From contig NC_084668.1 in the NCBI RefSeq assembly GCF_028389875.1, forward strand, positions 33,918,493 through 33,982,492: 64,000 nucleotides of DNA, in the 5' to 3' direction. A program made the translations under genes and the position numbers. Position 1 is the stretch's first letter. Every line of letters begins with the position of its first letter. This DNA comes from Rhea pennata. Its lineage: Eukaryota; Chordata; Aves; Rheiformes; Rheidae. Below the pieces are notes generated by a model that saw only the letters and a list, made by a program, of their open reading frames with translations, had not been told where the DNA came from and did no database searches. Positions 1 to 13,700 of this stretch are shown in pieces.

Positions 1-349
1 ATGATATTTGATCTATTTCTCTGCCTTTTGAGTACAAGTAGGTTGGAAGGAAATGAGCTGCTACTTCGTAATATGACTGTAGGGAGTTTATAGTTAGTTT
101 TTTGGTTACTTGCCTCTGCCTCTACACTCTCATTTCTATTAGCAGTAAGCTTTGAGAAACTGTGATAACTGCTTCCCTCACCTTAGCAGCTCTAAGTGAT
201 GCATGATATTTTAGCACCAAATCCAAAGGCTAATCAGATTATTAGCTTTCTTTTGACTTCAGTTGGACCCTTACAATTTTTTTTTTGTATGGAATTAAGG
301 ATGCAGGGAAAAAAATACTCTTCTTTACTTGTTTTCTATTTTTTTTAAG

Positions 350-430
350 ATTCGCAGTGGACTCTTTTCAACAGAAGAATTTCAGCCTCTAGATCCCACC
401 CAAGAGCTTATATTTCCTCCAGAACTAATG
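350..430 (+). CDS. AOX1: Gene A exon 8 (linker I into FAD domain)
   Basis: First coding exon in the window, 81 nt, phase 0 at both ends, encoding residues 1-27 of the visible protein. It ends in the family signature [15 protein letters not shown] that joins the iron-sulphur region to the FAD domain. Acceptor is TTTTTTAAG and donor ATG|GTAATT. Gene B's exon at 47284-47364 has the same length and motif. The 349 bases to its left are the end of intron 7 and hold nothing recognisable. Confidence 0.93.
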
Positions 431-3400
431 GTAATTTATATTGCTTTTAGACTATTCTTCAGCTTTACCTTTTCCTTAACAGTGGTCCCTAGTTCAGGAT
501 TCATTCTGAAGTCCTGCTTATTCATTAGAAGAAATGTTGCAACATCTTTATATCAATCCAAAATGATACTCATTTTTTTTTCAGTGAGTTGTTTGAATAA
601 TCACTTATAAAAGATAATGGTATTGGGAAAAAAAAGGAGTCACAAAGTTGAGCACGAGATGAGAAGACAGAGAAGTAACGTAAAATGAGTTTTCAATGCA
701 GCACCTGAGATGCAAATGCTTCTCAGAAAACTGAATGGGAGACATTTTATAGCATTGGCAAAATGATTTATATTCCCCATTGTGTGGCTTAGTAGATTTG
801 CTGAACTTTTCTCCCCGAATGTCAGTCTCTGACCAGACTGGGGTGCACTTAGCCTCAGTGATTAAAGTGCAGCAAAGATATAAATGGCTGAAATAAGGGT
901 GCATGAATGAAAAGTGTCAGGCATCCTTAATTATAGACAACAGTATTTGCTCTAGAAAGACTAAAATCTGCTTGCATTGCATTATTGTAAAGGTATAGAT
1001 CTCAAAACAAAACTTCTCTATAACTAGCAGGCTGCTTATGGAGAAAAGTTGAAAACTTTAGATCAGGAGTTCCTGGCTGGTGTTTGTACCACCACTAGTT
1101 CACAAGCTATTTCCAAGTGGTCAGTGAACAGAACAGCTGGGCACAGTGCTTAATGTATGAAGGGATGCTGCACCCAGTGTGACTGGTGACCTCCAAGCAA
1201 ACTAACTGTATAAAGTCCTGCCTAGGTATTTTTTTTAATTATTTTTTTCATTCGTTTCAGCAGGTATAGGATCTATTCTACACTTTTTGTTTTGGGGATG
1301 TTTATTTTTGATTGTGTTTACTAGTCAATTGGAATGAACTGAAGACGTTTCATCCATGAAGTAAAAAAAAAAATAAAAATAAAAATAAAAATCATCGTTG
1401 TGTGAAAGACCAGCACAGCAGTACCACTTCTGTCCTGTTTTGAAGGATTAAGTAGAACTACTATCCTTTAAGGCTTCTTTTGATCTCCAATTGAATGTGA
1501 GGTCTATTAGATGCTGCCACCTCTCTATATGTTTAAATATTTTAATCTGCTGTATTTTCCCATCAGAGGGTGGCTGAAAGTCAACCAAAAAGAACTCTGG
1601 TTTTCCGTGGGGAGAGAATGACATGGATTTCTCCTGTAAGCTTAGATGAATTACTGGATCTGAAAGCTACCCACCCCAAAGCACCTCTTGTGGTTGGGAA
1701 CACCAGTCTGGGTATGTACAATCAGAATGGCTCCTATTGCCCTAGCTTCAGTGTGCGGAGGAGTAGGGCTACGTTTATTTGTGCTTTTCCATCCCTAAGA
1801 TTAGGCTCTACTGTTACAATTGGCATTGTGCAAAAGTTGTGATTTTTTTTCTTTTGTTATAAGTGTTTTTCTATTTTATAGGACCTGAGATTAAATTCAG
1901 AGGAGTACTTCATCCAATTGTTATTGCTCCAGCAAGGGTTCTAGATCTGAACTTGGTGAAATGCGCGGATGACGGTTAGTAGACTTGACTGTGTTCAGAC
2001 ATGTGAGATTCCTCTGCAGTAAGGAATGTTGATCCGTTCTGTAGCACTGAAGGTGTGAATTGTTGTACAGTGTCTTTGGCTCTCTAGTCATGCCTAAGCA
2101 TACTTGGTTTATTCCTGGATCAAGGTGGTCACTGTCTGCATGATACAGAGATTTGTCTGCATGGCACAGTACAGTACTGGTCAAGAATACTCTTTTGGGT
2201 CCCGTTAGCCGTAATACTTCAAGGATAATTATTCTGACAATACTGCTTCTGGTGCTAAGTCATACAGCATTTGCTTTTAGATCTCTGTACCATGCTGTAT
2301 TACATAACATATTCAGACCCGTAGTTAGCAACATTGCAGACTTGTTTACACTAGGGGGAAAAGGCTGTGGTTAATCTGGGGTAGCTAATATAAATTAACT
2401 AACCTAGTTCTCAGCAGTGACAGTATTAAGTATTGTAGATTCATACTTTTGGCCCCAATTTATATATCTAAGGTCAATATAGAGAATTATTTAAATTGGT
2501 TAAATATAAATGAAGCTGTGCATGCTTACTGCCAAAGTTTTAAAGAAATCAAGACCTAAATGAAATTTTCTTCCTGTATGCCTGAAGCTGTTTTTTTTTA
2601 AGTGGTAAAGTTTTGCCATTCCATTTAGAATATCTTTCGCATTTCAATTCAGTCAGCTAGGTCAGCTCAATGACTAGTTTTTTCTTAGCTGAAGAATGGT
2701 TGGGAGTTGAGAGAAGCAGGGACACAGTTTACTACTACTTTCAATCTATCAGTAAAATGCAGTTATGAGAGGTTGAGATTTACAAGCTCTAAAATGAGAG
2801 ATAAACCATTTAGTTTGCCATCCAGAGAAAAAATTGCCTCTGTTTAAGCATATTTAAATACAAAACATACTTACATGAACTTCAATATGCAAATTTTAAT
2901 ATAATTTTACTTAATTAATAGAAAGATATTTTTAAATTATATATAGCAATATAAATGATATATTTAAATATATAGCAATTTTATAGCTTAAAAGCTGTAA
3001 ATTAGCTTTTTATTTTTAAGTGATATACTTTTATTTGTATTTTGACTGAATCCTGGTGTCCACTCAACATTTACATAATTCATAATTGAAATCCTGTTAA
3101 TAATTCTGAATACAAATGCACCATTTGCCATTTTATAACATAAATATTAAAAAGTATAATCTGAGCAAATATAACAGTTTATAATTGCTCAGATAAATGC
3201 ATACAGCTATAGATTGTCTTTTTAGTGGGAGAAAAAAATACCATATTTAGTATTAGGATTATATATTCTGTTGCAGCTAGTACCTGCCTGTTCTTTATGA
3301 AAATAGCTAAAGTGTATGTGATGCAAAGCAAGATCAGATTATGATGAAAATAATGATTAAAAATAGGAAGTACCAAAATGTTGAAAACATTTTGAAACTG

Positions 3401-6400
3401 ATTAAGTATTTAGGTGAGTTTTCACCCAAAAGTGATTCAGTCAAAGCTGATGCAAGAGAAGCAGCGGAAATGAGCAGCTGCAAGCAGGAAAGGGGCTCCT
3501 TTTACTGAAGTGAGCCATTAACTGAATTTAGACATTTAATGAAACTTCACGCTCAATCTCCTGAATTAAAAGATCACTGTCCCTTTAAAATGCAAAGGTC
3601 CTTCACTTTGTAGCTGTCCATGCTGCACATGAATAGTTTTAGCTCTATAATCTGAACATGATTTAAAACCTAGCCTGTAAAACAACGCTAACATTACACT
3701 TTTATAATATTTTGGCTACAGGATTAACTCTAGGAGCTGCCTGCAGCCTCACTCTAGTGAAAGACATCTTGAAAAATGCAATCTCAGAGTTCCCGGAGGA
3801 GAAGACAAAGATATTCCGTGCTGTCTTGCAGCAATTAAGAACTCTGGGTGGAGAACAGATAAGAAATGTTGCTGTATGTTGTGTGTTACTTGCAAGGATA
3901 TTTGCATGAATGAGCAAAACTACATGAATTTTTTTCTGACCATGTAAAACTTGCATTCTGTTTTTAGCTGTGAGTTTTTTGTCAATACTTTTTTTTTGAG
4001 CTTTTGAAATATGTAATCTTACATATAATTGTTGTGGTATATTGCCACTTAACATGAAAATGTGAACATGATGGAGAAAATTGACAAATTTCTTTTCCTT
4101 TTTTTTTTCCCACAAGTCATTAGGTGGAAACATTGTAAGTAGAAAATCAACTTCAGACTTGAATCCCATTTTGGCAGCTGGCAATTGTATGCTCAATTTG
4201 GTGTCAAGAGGTAAGAGGAGAAATCTGGTCTCTCTACTTGTGCCAGAAGTGCAGTATTATATTGTATGAGGGGAAGGGATGAATCTACAGCTGTGAGTGT
4301 TTGTTATGGAACTCTCTTCCCACCTGTGTACAAGATCACATCTGTAAGGGAGAAAATGTGCAAACTAAGAACATATCAAAAAGTCTCATGTCAAGGATAA
4401 GCATTCAGACCAGCCAAATCATGTCTGCTTCTATAGGCAGTGAATTACTAAAAGCACTCATAAAACCTCATAGCTGGAGAAGCTATATGCCACCCTCTTC
4501 CCCAGTATTCTTCTGTAGTTGATGCCTTGCCCTTGTTTTAAAATTACTTTCTGGCCATGACAAGATCTCCTGCTTCTCCTTCCTCCCAGATGTTTCCAGT
4601 GCAAGAGCCACTAGTCCAGCTCTTTTTTTCAATGCCCTCCCATTTCCTTAATTTCCTTTCATTGTTTTTTATACTCCCCTCTACTAGCTCCATTCCCTGT
4701 TCCTCAATTCCTTACTGTCCAAAAGGCTGGTGAAAACTTTGGTAAACAAGGGCTGTGCTTACAGTTGTAAACAGGGTCTGCTGACCTGCAACTGCATACT
4801 TTCCTTACCAGGTGGCTAATGCTTTTTTTGTCCTTGAACCAGACAGAACACGTTACTATTTCAGGCTCTATAATACACTGCTCAGCACCTTGAAATACGC
4901 ATTCTTTGCAGGTTTGTGTCTGAGCCAGAGTTTCTTGGACCAGGTGCACAAATAATTATGCTGTATGGTTTCTGTGATTTTTTTTTCTTCCTACATAGTC
5001 TGACATTGAAAGGCGGAATATCTGTCAGAATGTCATTCTGACAAGTGACAATTAAACTTTTTGTGTCTTCTCAGTGACTCCAATGACATACGTGCATACT
5101 TGAGTGACGAATAGCATCACTTGCTGATAACATCTTTCTGTTAACCTTGGAAAACCTTACAGCTGGGAGTGGATTTTAAGCCTCTTCACATATCTTTAAC
5201 GTATTTCTTTACCAAGTAGTCATTAGTGACTTAACAAAAGGAGGTTTCAGAAACACTATTAGTTCTTAGTATTTATCTTAGGTCATAGTGTAAGGGAACA
5301 TGTATCCTCCCAGATACTGCCAAGCTTGCAGGTGGGATTGGACGATAACTTTTTTTACATGTAAATCAAGTGTATGGAATTATAAAGGCAAAAACCCAGA
5401 AACAGCAATGCTATTCTTTTTATGAGTGTTACTTTTGAGATTCACACTTCATCAAAAAAAATTCCTTTAGTAAAGTTTTGCAGTCACAGCTGAATTTTAG
5501 GAATGCAATTTCAATGCTAAACGATATTCTAAGATTAATAAGTTACAATGTCATCATTCCACATAACATGAAAAAAATCCTTGCTTTAAAGCAGCCGCTC
5601 TTGAAGTATCAGATCTCTTGAATGTGAAATGAGTATTTAAGTATCTGAACCACTTTAAATGCTACAGAAGATTGTTTATAGGAAGACTTGAGACTAGATC
5701 AGGACCATCACAAGATACTGTCTAGTAATAAGATTTTTTTAAAAAAAAAAAAAAGCATTGGATCCATTATTCAGCATGTGCAAAGTACAAAGAGCACAGA
5801 AGATGAGTAAAAGATTACTTTGACTTCATCTGAAAAACACACAAAATTAAATTCTACAAGGTGAATTGTTGTGGCATTCCATCGGTACAGTGTGAAGTTT
5901 GTGCTGCTGTTTTTGCAGGATTACAATTCTAACAAATACAGTTATGCTGCTAGTGCAGTTGCAGTCACACAAACAAAACTGCTTTAACCATCAGAGCTTA
6001 TTTAATTATCAGAAACAGTTATATAAATTACAGTAAATGCCGCATTTCTACTTGGAAGCCTGCTGGCTTAACTGATATAGTGATATTGGCAAACCCCATA
6101 CAGCGTTAACCCAGAGGTTAAGTGTTCAAAGGACTCTTACGGTTTTACATACCTCTCACAATTTTGTTCTTTTCCCATCTGAAAATCCCATCTTTAATTT
6201 TATTAAATGATGAATCTTAGTTGCTTTCAGAATAATCTACCAAAAGAGAGAGGAGATGGCAATAGTATTTGTTCCCTTCAGGGCTCCAAGAGCTGTTCAG
6301 AGTCTCGAGACAAAGAAAATTCAACTTTCCTTTTTTCCAACGAATCTTTCCCAGTCACCTTTCTCTCTCCCTGTGCCTTAGCAGCACAGGTGGTGATGAC

Positions 6401-9400
6401 GACGTTTTTAGAGATATGGAGCAGGTTGACAAGTGCAGGGGAAGGGATCAGTGCAGCAGCATCAGAAGGGCCAGTTATGGAATGGAGATCATTCCCTGGG
6501 CTCTGGTGTTTTGACACTATAGAAGACACCTTTATTTCTGCAGCATACCACTGATGAGATGATATTTAAACTCTGAAGTCATTATTCACTATGAAGACTG
6601 CAGATATTCCGTGCCAATTAAAATGTGATTGATACATGCTAATTATACTTACCACTGTACAAAATTTTGTTTTATTTTATTTTATTTATTTTTTATTTTT
6701 TTTTAGGAAGGAAGCGACAGATTCCCTTGAGTGATATTTTTGCAGATGGAGCTGGTAACAATACTATTATGCCAGAAGAGATCTTGGTCTCTGTCTATAT
6801 CCCCCATTCTAGGAAGGTAAATTTCTAATTTGTTTATGCAGTATTAGATACTATTAAATAAAGAGCCTGGGAGTGGGGTGGGGGGAGCATAATCCCTATG
6901 TTTAAAGTCACACTGTCATTGCACACTTTCTGAATTAACCTTGATCCTGCCCATGCTATACTGTCTCACAGTTTAAGACAAAAAATACAATTAGCAGGTA
7001 GTTTATAATATGCAAAGAGTGATATTCAGATGAAAGATGAAAATAATCACCCCAAAATAATGAGAGCAATAACTGCTGGCAGCTCATTACAGAAGGGGGT
7101 CTTGCACAGCCTGCCATAGTCCTCGCTTGAGCAGGCTGCCCGCCTGTGTTATGATTGGCATCAGTCAGGTAAAGCCTTGTCATCTCTTGAGGATTTTGGC
7201 TGAAAAGAGATAAGATTAACATGTTCACGATGCTTTCATAAATGTTGCTAACTGAATAATAGTCTTAAGGTGGTACTGTGTTTGCAAGAGTGGATGTGGG
7301 ATCTGATAAGAGAATTATAGGCCTGAAGTTTGGCAATACTTTGAAGCCTGCAAGCTTTGTTCATGTTCTAAATACAACCCCACTATCTTCCTCCTCCTCT
7401 GCAAAAATACCTGTCTTCTAACTATCTACTAGGAAAAGGTCAAGGTCATATGAACTGTATGAATGATGGAAGATCAGGTTGGGACTGCTAGAAAATCACG
7501 GAAGAAAAAAAAACACTAAAAGGTTAATAGAAGAGAGTAAATGGTTGACTTTTTAGGAAGTGGAATTTGTGTGCTTTGTTTTTTATTCTGTTACTTCATA
7601 CACTGCAATAATAAGTTCTGCTTTCAGATACTTGCATGTGTGCAGGTTTTCCACTTCTGTCTAATCTTGCTCAGGGCGAGTATGTCTCTGCATTTCGACA
7701 AGCACCACGACGGGAAAATGCTCTTCCAATAACCAGTGCTGGTGTGAGAGTTCTTTTTGAAGAAGGCACAGACAAAATAAAAGATTTAAACATTTTCTAT
7801 GGAGGTAGCATCTCGACCACAATCTGTGCAAAACAAACCTGTCAAGCACTTATTGGAAGGTATGGTATCGACTTTTCTGTCTTCTTTGAATCTCTGGATA
7901 AATGCATTTTGTCTTGCAATACTGAGAGACAGGGTATACTCTCGGAGCATGAAAGTATGAAAGAACACAGATTTCACGTGCCTAGCTGATGCCATGTATG
8001 CCATATTCACAGAAGTGAATGATGCCTTGAATGATGACAGTTCAGGATTGTTACATTTTGAACTCTGCGTACACCTCAGAAAATCTCACCTTGTGCCAGT
8101 CTTACTTGACTGGAGTCACCTCATGTTGCTGATGTGTCATCTCTGACGCTGTTGGCTGTGAAGAGACATACAAAGGGGGTGCTGCTTGATTACTATCAAA
8201 GGAGGCAACAACAGGAACACTTGGCGATGGCTCCCCAGTAAGAGGACATGGCTTTTTCCTCCTTTGCTTACTGGGTTCAAGGGTTTTGATTTGGTCTAAG
8301 GTGATAGCTACCTACCTTGAATCTCCTCTGCTACCGGGGGAGATGAACAGAGGATATCAACTTTAGTTCAGTTCAACATTATCAGCCAACTGGTAGTGGC
8401 AACCAGAATTTACCACACATTCCTGTGTATCACAGCTGAGGTAGATGATAGAGAAGGATATGAAAGAGAATAAGCCAACGGCTTTGCATATTTTGCCTGG
8501 GACTCTTTTTCATACCTAATGGGCAAATTAGGAGAAAATAAGAGCCTAGTTTAAGCACCAGAAAATAAAGGATAAAATGTAAATTCATGGCAACCATTTT
8601 TCCTACACAATCACTGACTATGTTCTGAGTTAGATTTTCAGGCATTTCACATTGTGTTGGTATTTATCCTATACTAGTAAGGTTCTCACTGTATAATTAC
8701 TTGGTGCAGTTCAATTATTAGGTTGCTATTTCCATGAAAATGTTTTTCAGAATACTTGAGCCTTAACAATATTAATGCTTTTGGTTATATTGTGACAATC
8801 CTGGGAGCTAGGTAAAGCACTGCAGTTACGTTTCCTATGTATTACAGCTCAGTTCAAAGTTTGATCACAAATGAAAATGAGGCTCTGATAAAATTCTTTT
8901 AAGGTCATTGTGGCCAGTGGAACATTCCTGTTCAGTTAAATAGAGTTTGGGTTAGTCGCTAAATACATTAGTCTGTTATAAAAGGTAGCAAAAAATAAAC
9001 AATCCTTGATTTCAAAGGAAATTTTACCTGCTAACTAAATTAGGGGCAAGACGGAGTTCATTCTTAAACAATTTCTAAAACACAGGGCTGCACTAGAAGA
9101 GTCTAGGCACTGAGAGAGTACATAAAGGGTTTGAGTGAATGACCTGAACTGTGTAAATACTCCTTAGTGCAGTTATCTATTTTATTAAAAAATAACAAAA
9201 AGTAAATGATTAAAAAAAAAAAAATCTTTGAACCGTACTTTTTTTGTGGCGATGCCTTGGATCAAATGTCTGAAATTGTGGGCTTGAGTCCCTTTCTTTT
9301 CAGTATTTGGTTTGGCAAGTTCATTTGCCTTTTGGATTGCATTTAAATTTGAGATCCTTGGACCTCTGATCATCCAGACCTAATACAAAACACTGGGGCA

Positions 9401-10723
9401 TCCTTTCAGCCTGTAACTTGAGTTTTCCTTCCAAAAGGCATGAAGGCACATGGGTGCAACTCTAGTATAAGTTAGACAGTGAGGTGTGAGATAGGAGCAG
9501 CGAGATTGCTGGATACGGTATCCATGGTCAAGTGTACCTGGACTCAAGCATTGGGAAATGTTGCTGGATTCCTTAGGTGTGACGGTCCCTTACTACTGTT
9601 TCTTTCAAGTCCTTCAGTTTGGCTTTAATAGATACAAGGAATGAGAATTTCAAGTGTGCTCAAGAACCTTAGGAGCACAAGTCAGGCCTTGGTCTGACTT
9701 TTCAGTCTTTTCAGTATCCTTTTGTCTACAAGATCCCCAAATAATCTCAGATGCTTTGCCTGACATTTACTCTCATTTTGCAATATCTTTCCCATGCCTG
9801 GGAGATGAAATCTGCAATTAAGTAAAGCAGTATAAAACTGTTTCTCTACATTTAGTCCGGCTGTACTGTTTCACTAGTTGAAGTACTCATTACCTGTTGT
9901 TGCTTCAGGTGCTTAAATTTCTTCAACATGTTTATATTTTAATATCCAGGGCTGTGTAACTATGGAAAACTGTGTTAAGATACCTCAAGAAAACAGCCTT
10001 TTCAGAAAATGTGAAGCAGCTTTCCGGTACTCATCAGATCCTTTGAAAGCATCTCCAGTTTGCATCAGTATCATTATTCACTTTACTTTAAATATAGGAC
10101 TATCTGGGGACTAGTGATAATCCATAAGAGTATTAAATCAGCTTTAAATGTGTATGTAGGGTAAGTTGACACAGCACTCAATGCTGCTGACCTAAGTGAC
10201 ATTAGTTCCGTGACCAACTTTGACCTATGCTGTTTTCAGAATTGCAGGCCATCATTAAAATCAGAATTCTGGCTTTATTATGAACAGGATTATGCATATG
10301 GTACGAAGGTATTAATGTAATTTATATTTAATTTTTTGATCTTCACTCCTAGTTTGTTTACATGTGTGTTTTTCCTGACAGATACTGGAATGAGAAGATG
10401 CTGGATGAAGCTTGCAGACTCCTCCTTAAAGAAATTGCTCTTCTAGGCGTAGCCTGGGGTGGGAAAGTTGACTATAAGAAAACTCTGGTAGTCAGCTTCT
10501 TTTATAGATTTTTCCTGGAAGTATTGCAGTCTTTAAAGACGATGGTAAATGAGTTGTCTTTGTTTGTTTTTGTGCAAACAAATGTCCAAAGTGGTTTTGG
10601 TATTTGTTGATTGTAGTAGTTTGTAGAATGTGCTTTGCTGTCTGTCTAGTGTTGTCTTTAGACAACAGATAGAGGGTTAGATGCCCATTTAACTTTCAGG
10701 TGCCCAATCCTTTGACATTGGGC

Positions 10724-10760
<37 letters not shown>

Positions 10761-13700
10761 AGGGCAGCTATGTTAATTCAATAATATATCAGTACTGATC
10801 TCTCAGGCTCAAAGAAAATATATATGAGGTCATATGCAGCCTGTCTACTATTCAAAGCACAAACAGCCAAGATACAATAAAGGCTCTGGTAACTTTATGC
10901 TAAATCAACCATCCTTCTGGTATGAACTGTTGACTGGGTGAAGAGGACTCAATAAACTTCACTGACCGAAAATTTTCTAGCTGTGATTTATTTATTTTTG
11001 TCTCAAAATCTGTTCTCCTGAGGAAAAACATCACTTTTGCCTTTCTCTTGTGTGTTTATGTGTTACCTTGAGCTTTTTCCTCTGAATTACCATTACCAGG
11101 AGTGATTCTATGCCAGTTTTGATCAGACTGCAGAGCAAAGCTGTTTTGTGTTGCTTGCTTAAGCATATTTGCTGAATGCAATACATTTTTTAAAATTATT
11201 TAGTAAAATTCATAACTATTTTAAAATTCTTATTTTAAAGCCTTTCTAACTGAAGACTTGAAGGAATTTTCTATGAGAAGAGATTAAATTTGGTGATTTT
11301 GGTTGTTAGTTTTTTAAATTGGAATATGAGTTTTAATAGTAATTCAGTTCTTTTTCAGGACCCTTGCCACTATCCTGGCATACCTATGGAATATGGCAGT
11401 GTCCTACAGGATTTCCAAACCAAAATGCCACAGAGCATCCAAGTATACCAGGCAAGTGATTTTTTTTTTCTTTTTAAGACTTACGGTAAAAAGTCATGGT
11501 TAAGGGGGACCCTTGCTTTGAAGATCAGATACAAACTTTTCCAAAGGAATGAGGGCAACAGTAGCAAAATACTTCAGTGCTTGATTTTTATATATATCTA
11601 AATCATAAAAATCTTGTCTGTTTAAAAGAAAAAAAACTCATGAGTATTCTGAAAGTTTCTTCTAAAACGTTCACAAAAGGTAAATAAGCGTAACAAATGC
11701 CATGTTAACCTGCTTAAATTCATTTTAGCAGCGTGAGCAACCCAGCTGGAAAAACTTCAGGAGTAAATTGAGAAAACTGAGAAGTCCAGATCTGTAGATA
11801 ACACTATAGTATTCTTATCTCAAGATATACTTTTCCTAGCCCTTAAGAGGACTCTTAGCTCTTACTATAGATTTAGGAATCAAGATAGAGGTGTTTGATG
11901 GATGCCTGTGCAAATTAACGAGTGTTATAGGAGAATTCACCAGTAGAGGATAGCAGAGACCAACTCTTGGATTTTCTTTTGACAATGCTAACCCTTGTGA
12001 ATGGATCTCAGTGGGAAACAAGCCCTGGAAGGTTTTTTTGATATTTTGAGATCCTCAATAAAGACAAAAATCTGAAGCTTATGAAAACCTAAATAAAATT
12101 CTGATGAAATCAAGGGAAACACTTTTTTTTTTTTTTCAATTTCAGATATCCTTTAAAATAACTTTTGCTATAAACTATTTTAAATTTAAGTCATTATATC
12201 CAGCTTCCTTTAGAGTTATCTTCAAAGGAAAGAAACTGGTCACTTTTAAAAGGGGCCAACATTAAAGGAACTAGTTCTTTGTCATCTTAGGCTACTGAGG
12301 ACAATTTATCCCCCAGCCACAAGAAAATGATTGAGCAATGGAAATGAATACAATTTGTTATTAAGATCAGTTGATAGTGAGCAACACAAATTATTAAAAA
12401 TGCAGAAAATCAGCTTTGACCCTTGAAATGTCTACCTAACTTTTTGAAATCTCTATCTTTTGCCTGAAGTTCTTCCTCAGCATGTTACTAAGCTTTTAAA
12501 ATTAGGAAAAAAGAATGTGTACCATAAAAGATAAATACCTGGTCAGATGAGATGGTTAAAGTCTTCTATTAATGGAAAAGCTGAGCTGATTTTAATTAGA
12601 CAGCCATCTGAGGAACTTCAGGAAGTCATGTGAAAAATGTTTCTTATCCTTGGGCTAAGAGCAGACAGTGTACTAGAAAGTGCAGGAGGAAGGAATGTTT
12701 AGTGAGAATACTTGTGTGCTGGAAGCTGTATGAGAAAAAAGATTTTGATATCTGAGCAAATAACTAGTTCTAAATGTGGAAAAGGAGAATACTAGTGTGA
12801 TCACTGCCCCAGAGATCTGAATAATGATATAGAAGTGAGCAACAGTTAACTGATGTGGCAGAATCAGCTGGCAAAACTGAGTTAACTGCAGGAGAGACCT
12901 AGCAAAATAAGGTTAGTAAGGCACTAAATTCAAACACAGGTGCAAGGGAATAAAATTAAGAAGAAAATATTATCATGTTGATTTATATGAGTTAATTTTA
13001 ATCTTTCAGGGAGAAAGAAAAATCCTAGGAATTACTGCAAGTAGCTCAAAATGTAACACCAGACACTTAAAATACAGAGCAGATGCTAGTGAGAATAATT
13101 CAGAGAATTATTCAGAAAGCCTCATGACACCAATCAATAAAGGAGGAGGCTGTCTGTCTCAAAAGGAATGTTATTTGTATAATTTTGATGTAAATGATTA
13201 AGGAAAAAATCCATGTAGATGAACCTTTGCAAGGCTGTTGAAAGTCTCCTTAGGAGAAGAAATTAAAGAAACCCTTAGGAGCAGCAAAGTCCTCCATCCT
13301 AATCTATATTCAGTATTGAACCATAAGAGGATACTATGAACAGTTGTTTCTTCATCTGATTTTCTGATTAATATAAGAACAATATGGCTATTCTTCTGTA
13401 ACTGGGGATTTTGCATATTTGTACAGGACGTAGAGCCAGGTCAGCCTCCCCAGGATCCTGTAGGACGTCCCATTATGCATCAGTCTGGAATTAAGCATGC
13501 CACAGGTGAAGCAGTTTACATTGATGACCTTCCTTCTGTGGACGGGGAACTCTCTCTGGCTGTTGTCACTAGTTCCAGAGCTCATGCTAGGATTGTGTAA
13601 GTGTTCAAAGTGTATCTGAAAGAAGTGTTACTATGAAGTGCTGAGATCTTTACAGCAGACTAATGAAGTCAAGGTACATGTACACAGGACAGCACCCCTG

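Noticed and set aside
1..349. Search for gene A exon 7 at the left edge
   Set aside because: No CC-x7-CC-like coding stretch is present; this is intron sequence.
3702..4196. 164-codon open frame on the minus strand, the longest in the window
   Set aside because: It is antisense to gene A exons 11 and 12 and the intron between them. It has no recognisable domain, and its sequence is explained by the coding exons on the other strand.
6207..6554. 115-codon plus-strand frame in gene A intron 12
   Set aside because: No similarity to any family I know and overlapped by open frames in two other phases; most likely chance.
8234..8275. CCCAGTAAG and CTTACTGGG inverted repeat with a 24-nt loop
   Set aside because: A 9-bp stem with a loose loop is expected by chance in a window of this size; no supporting features.
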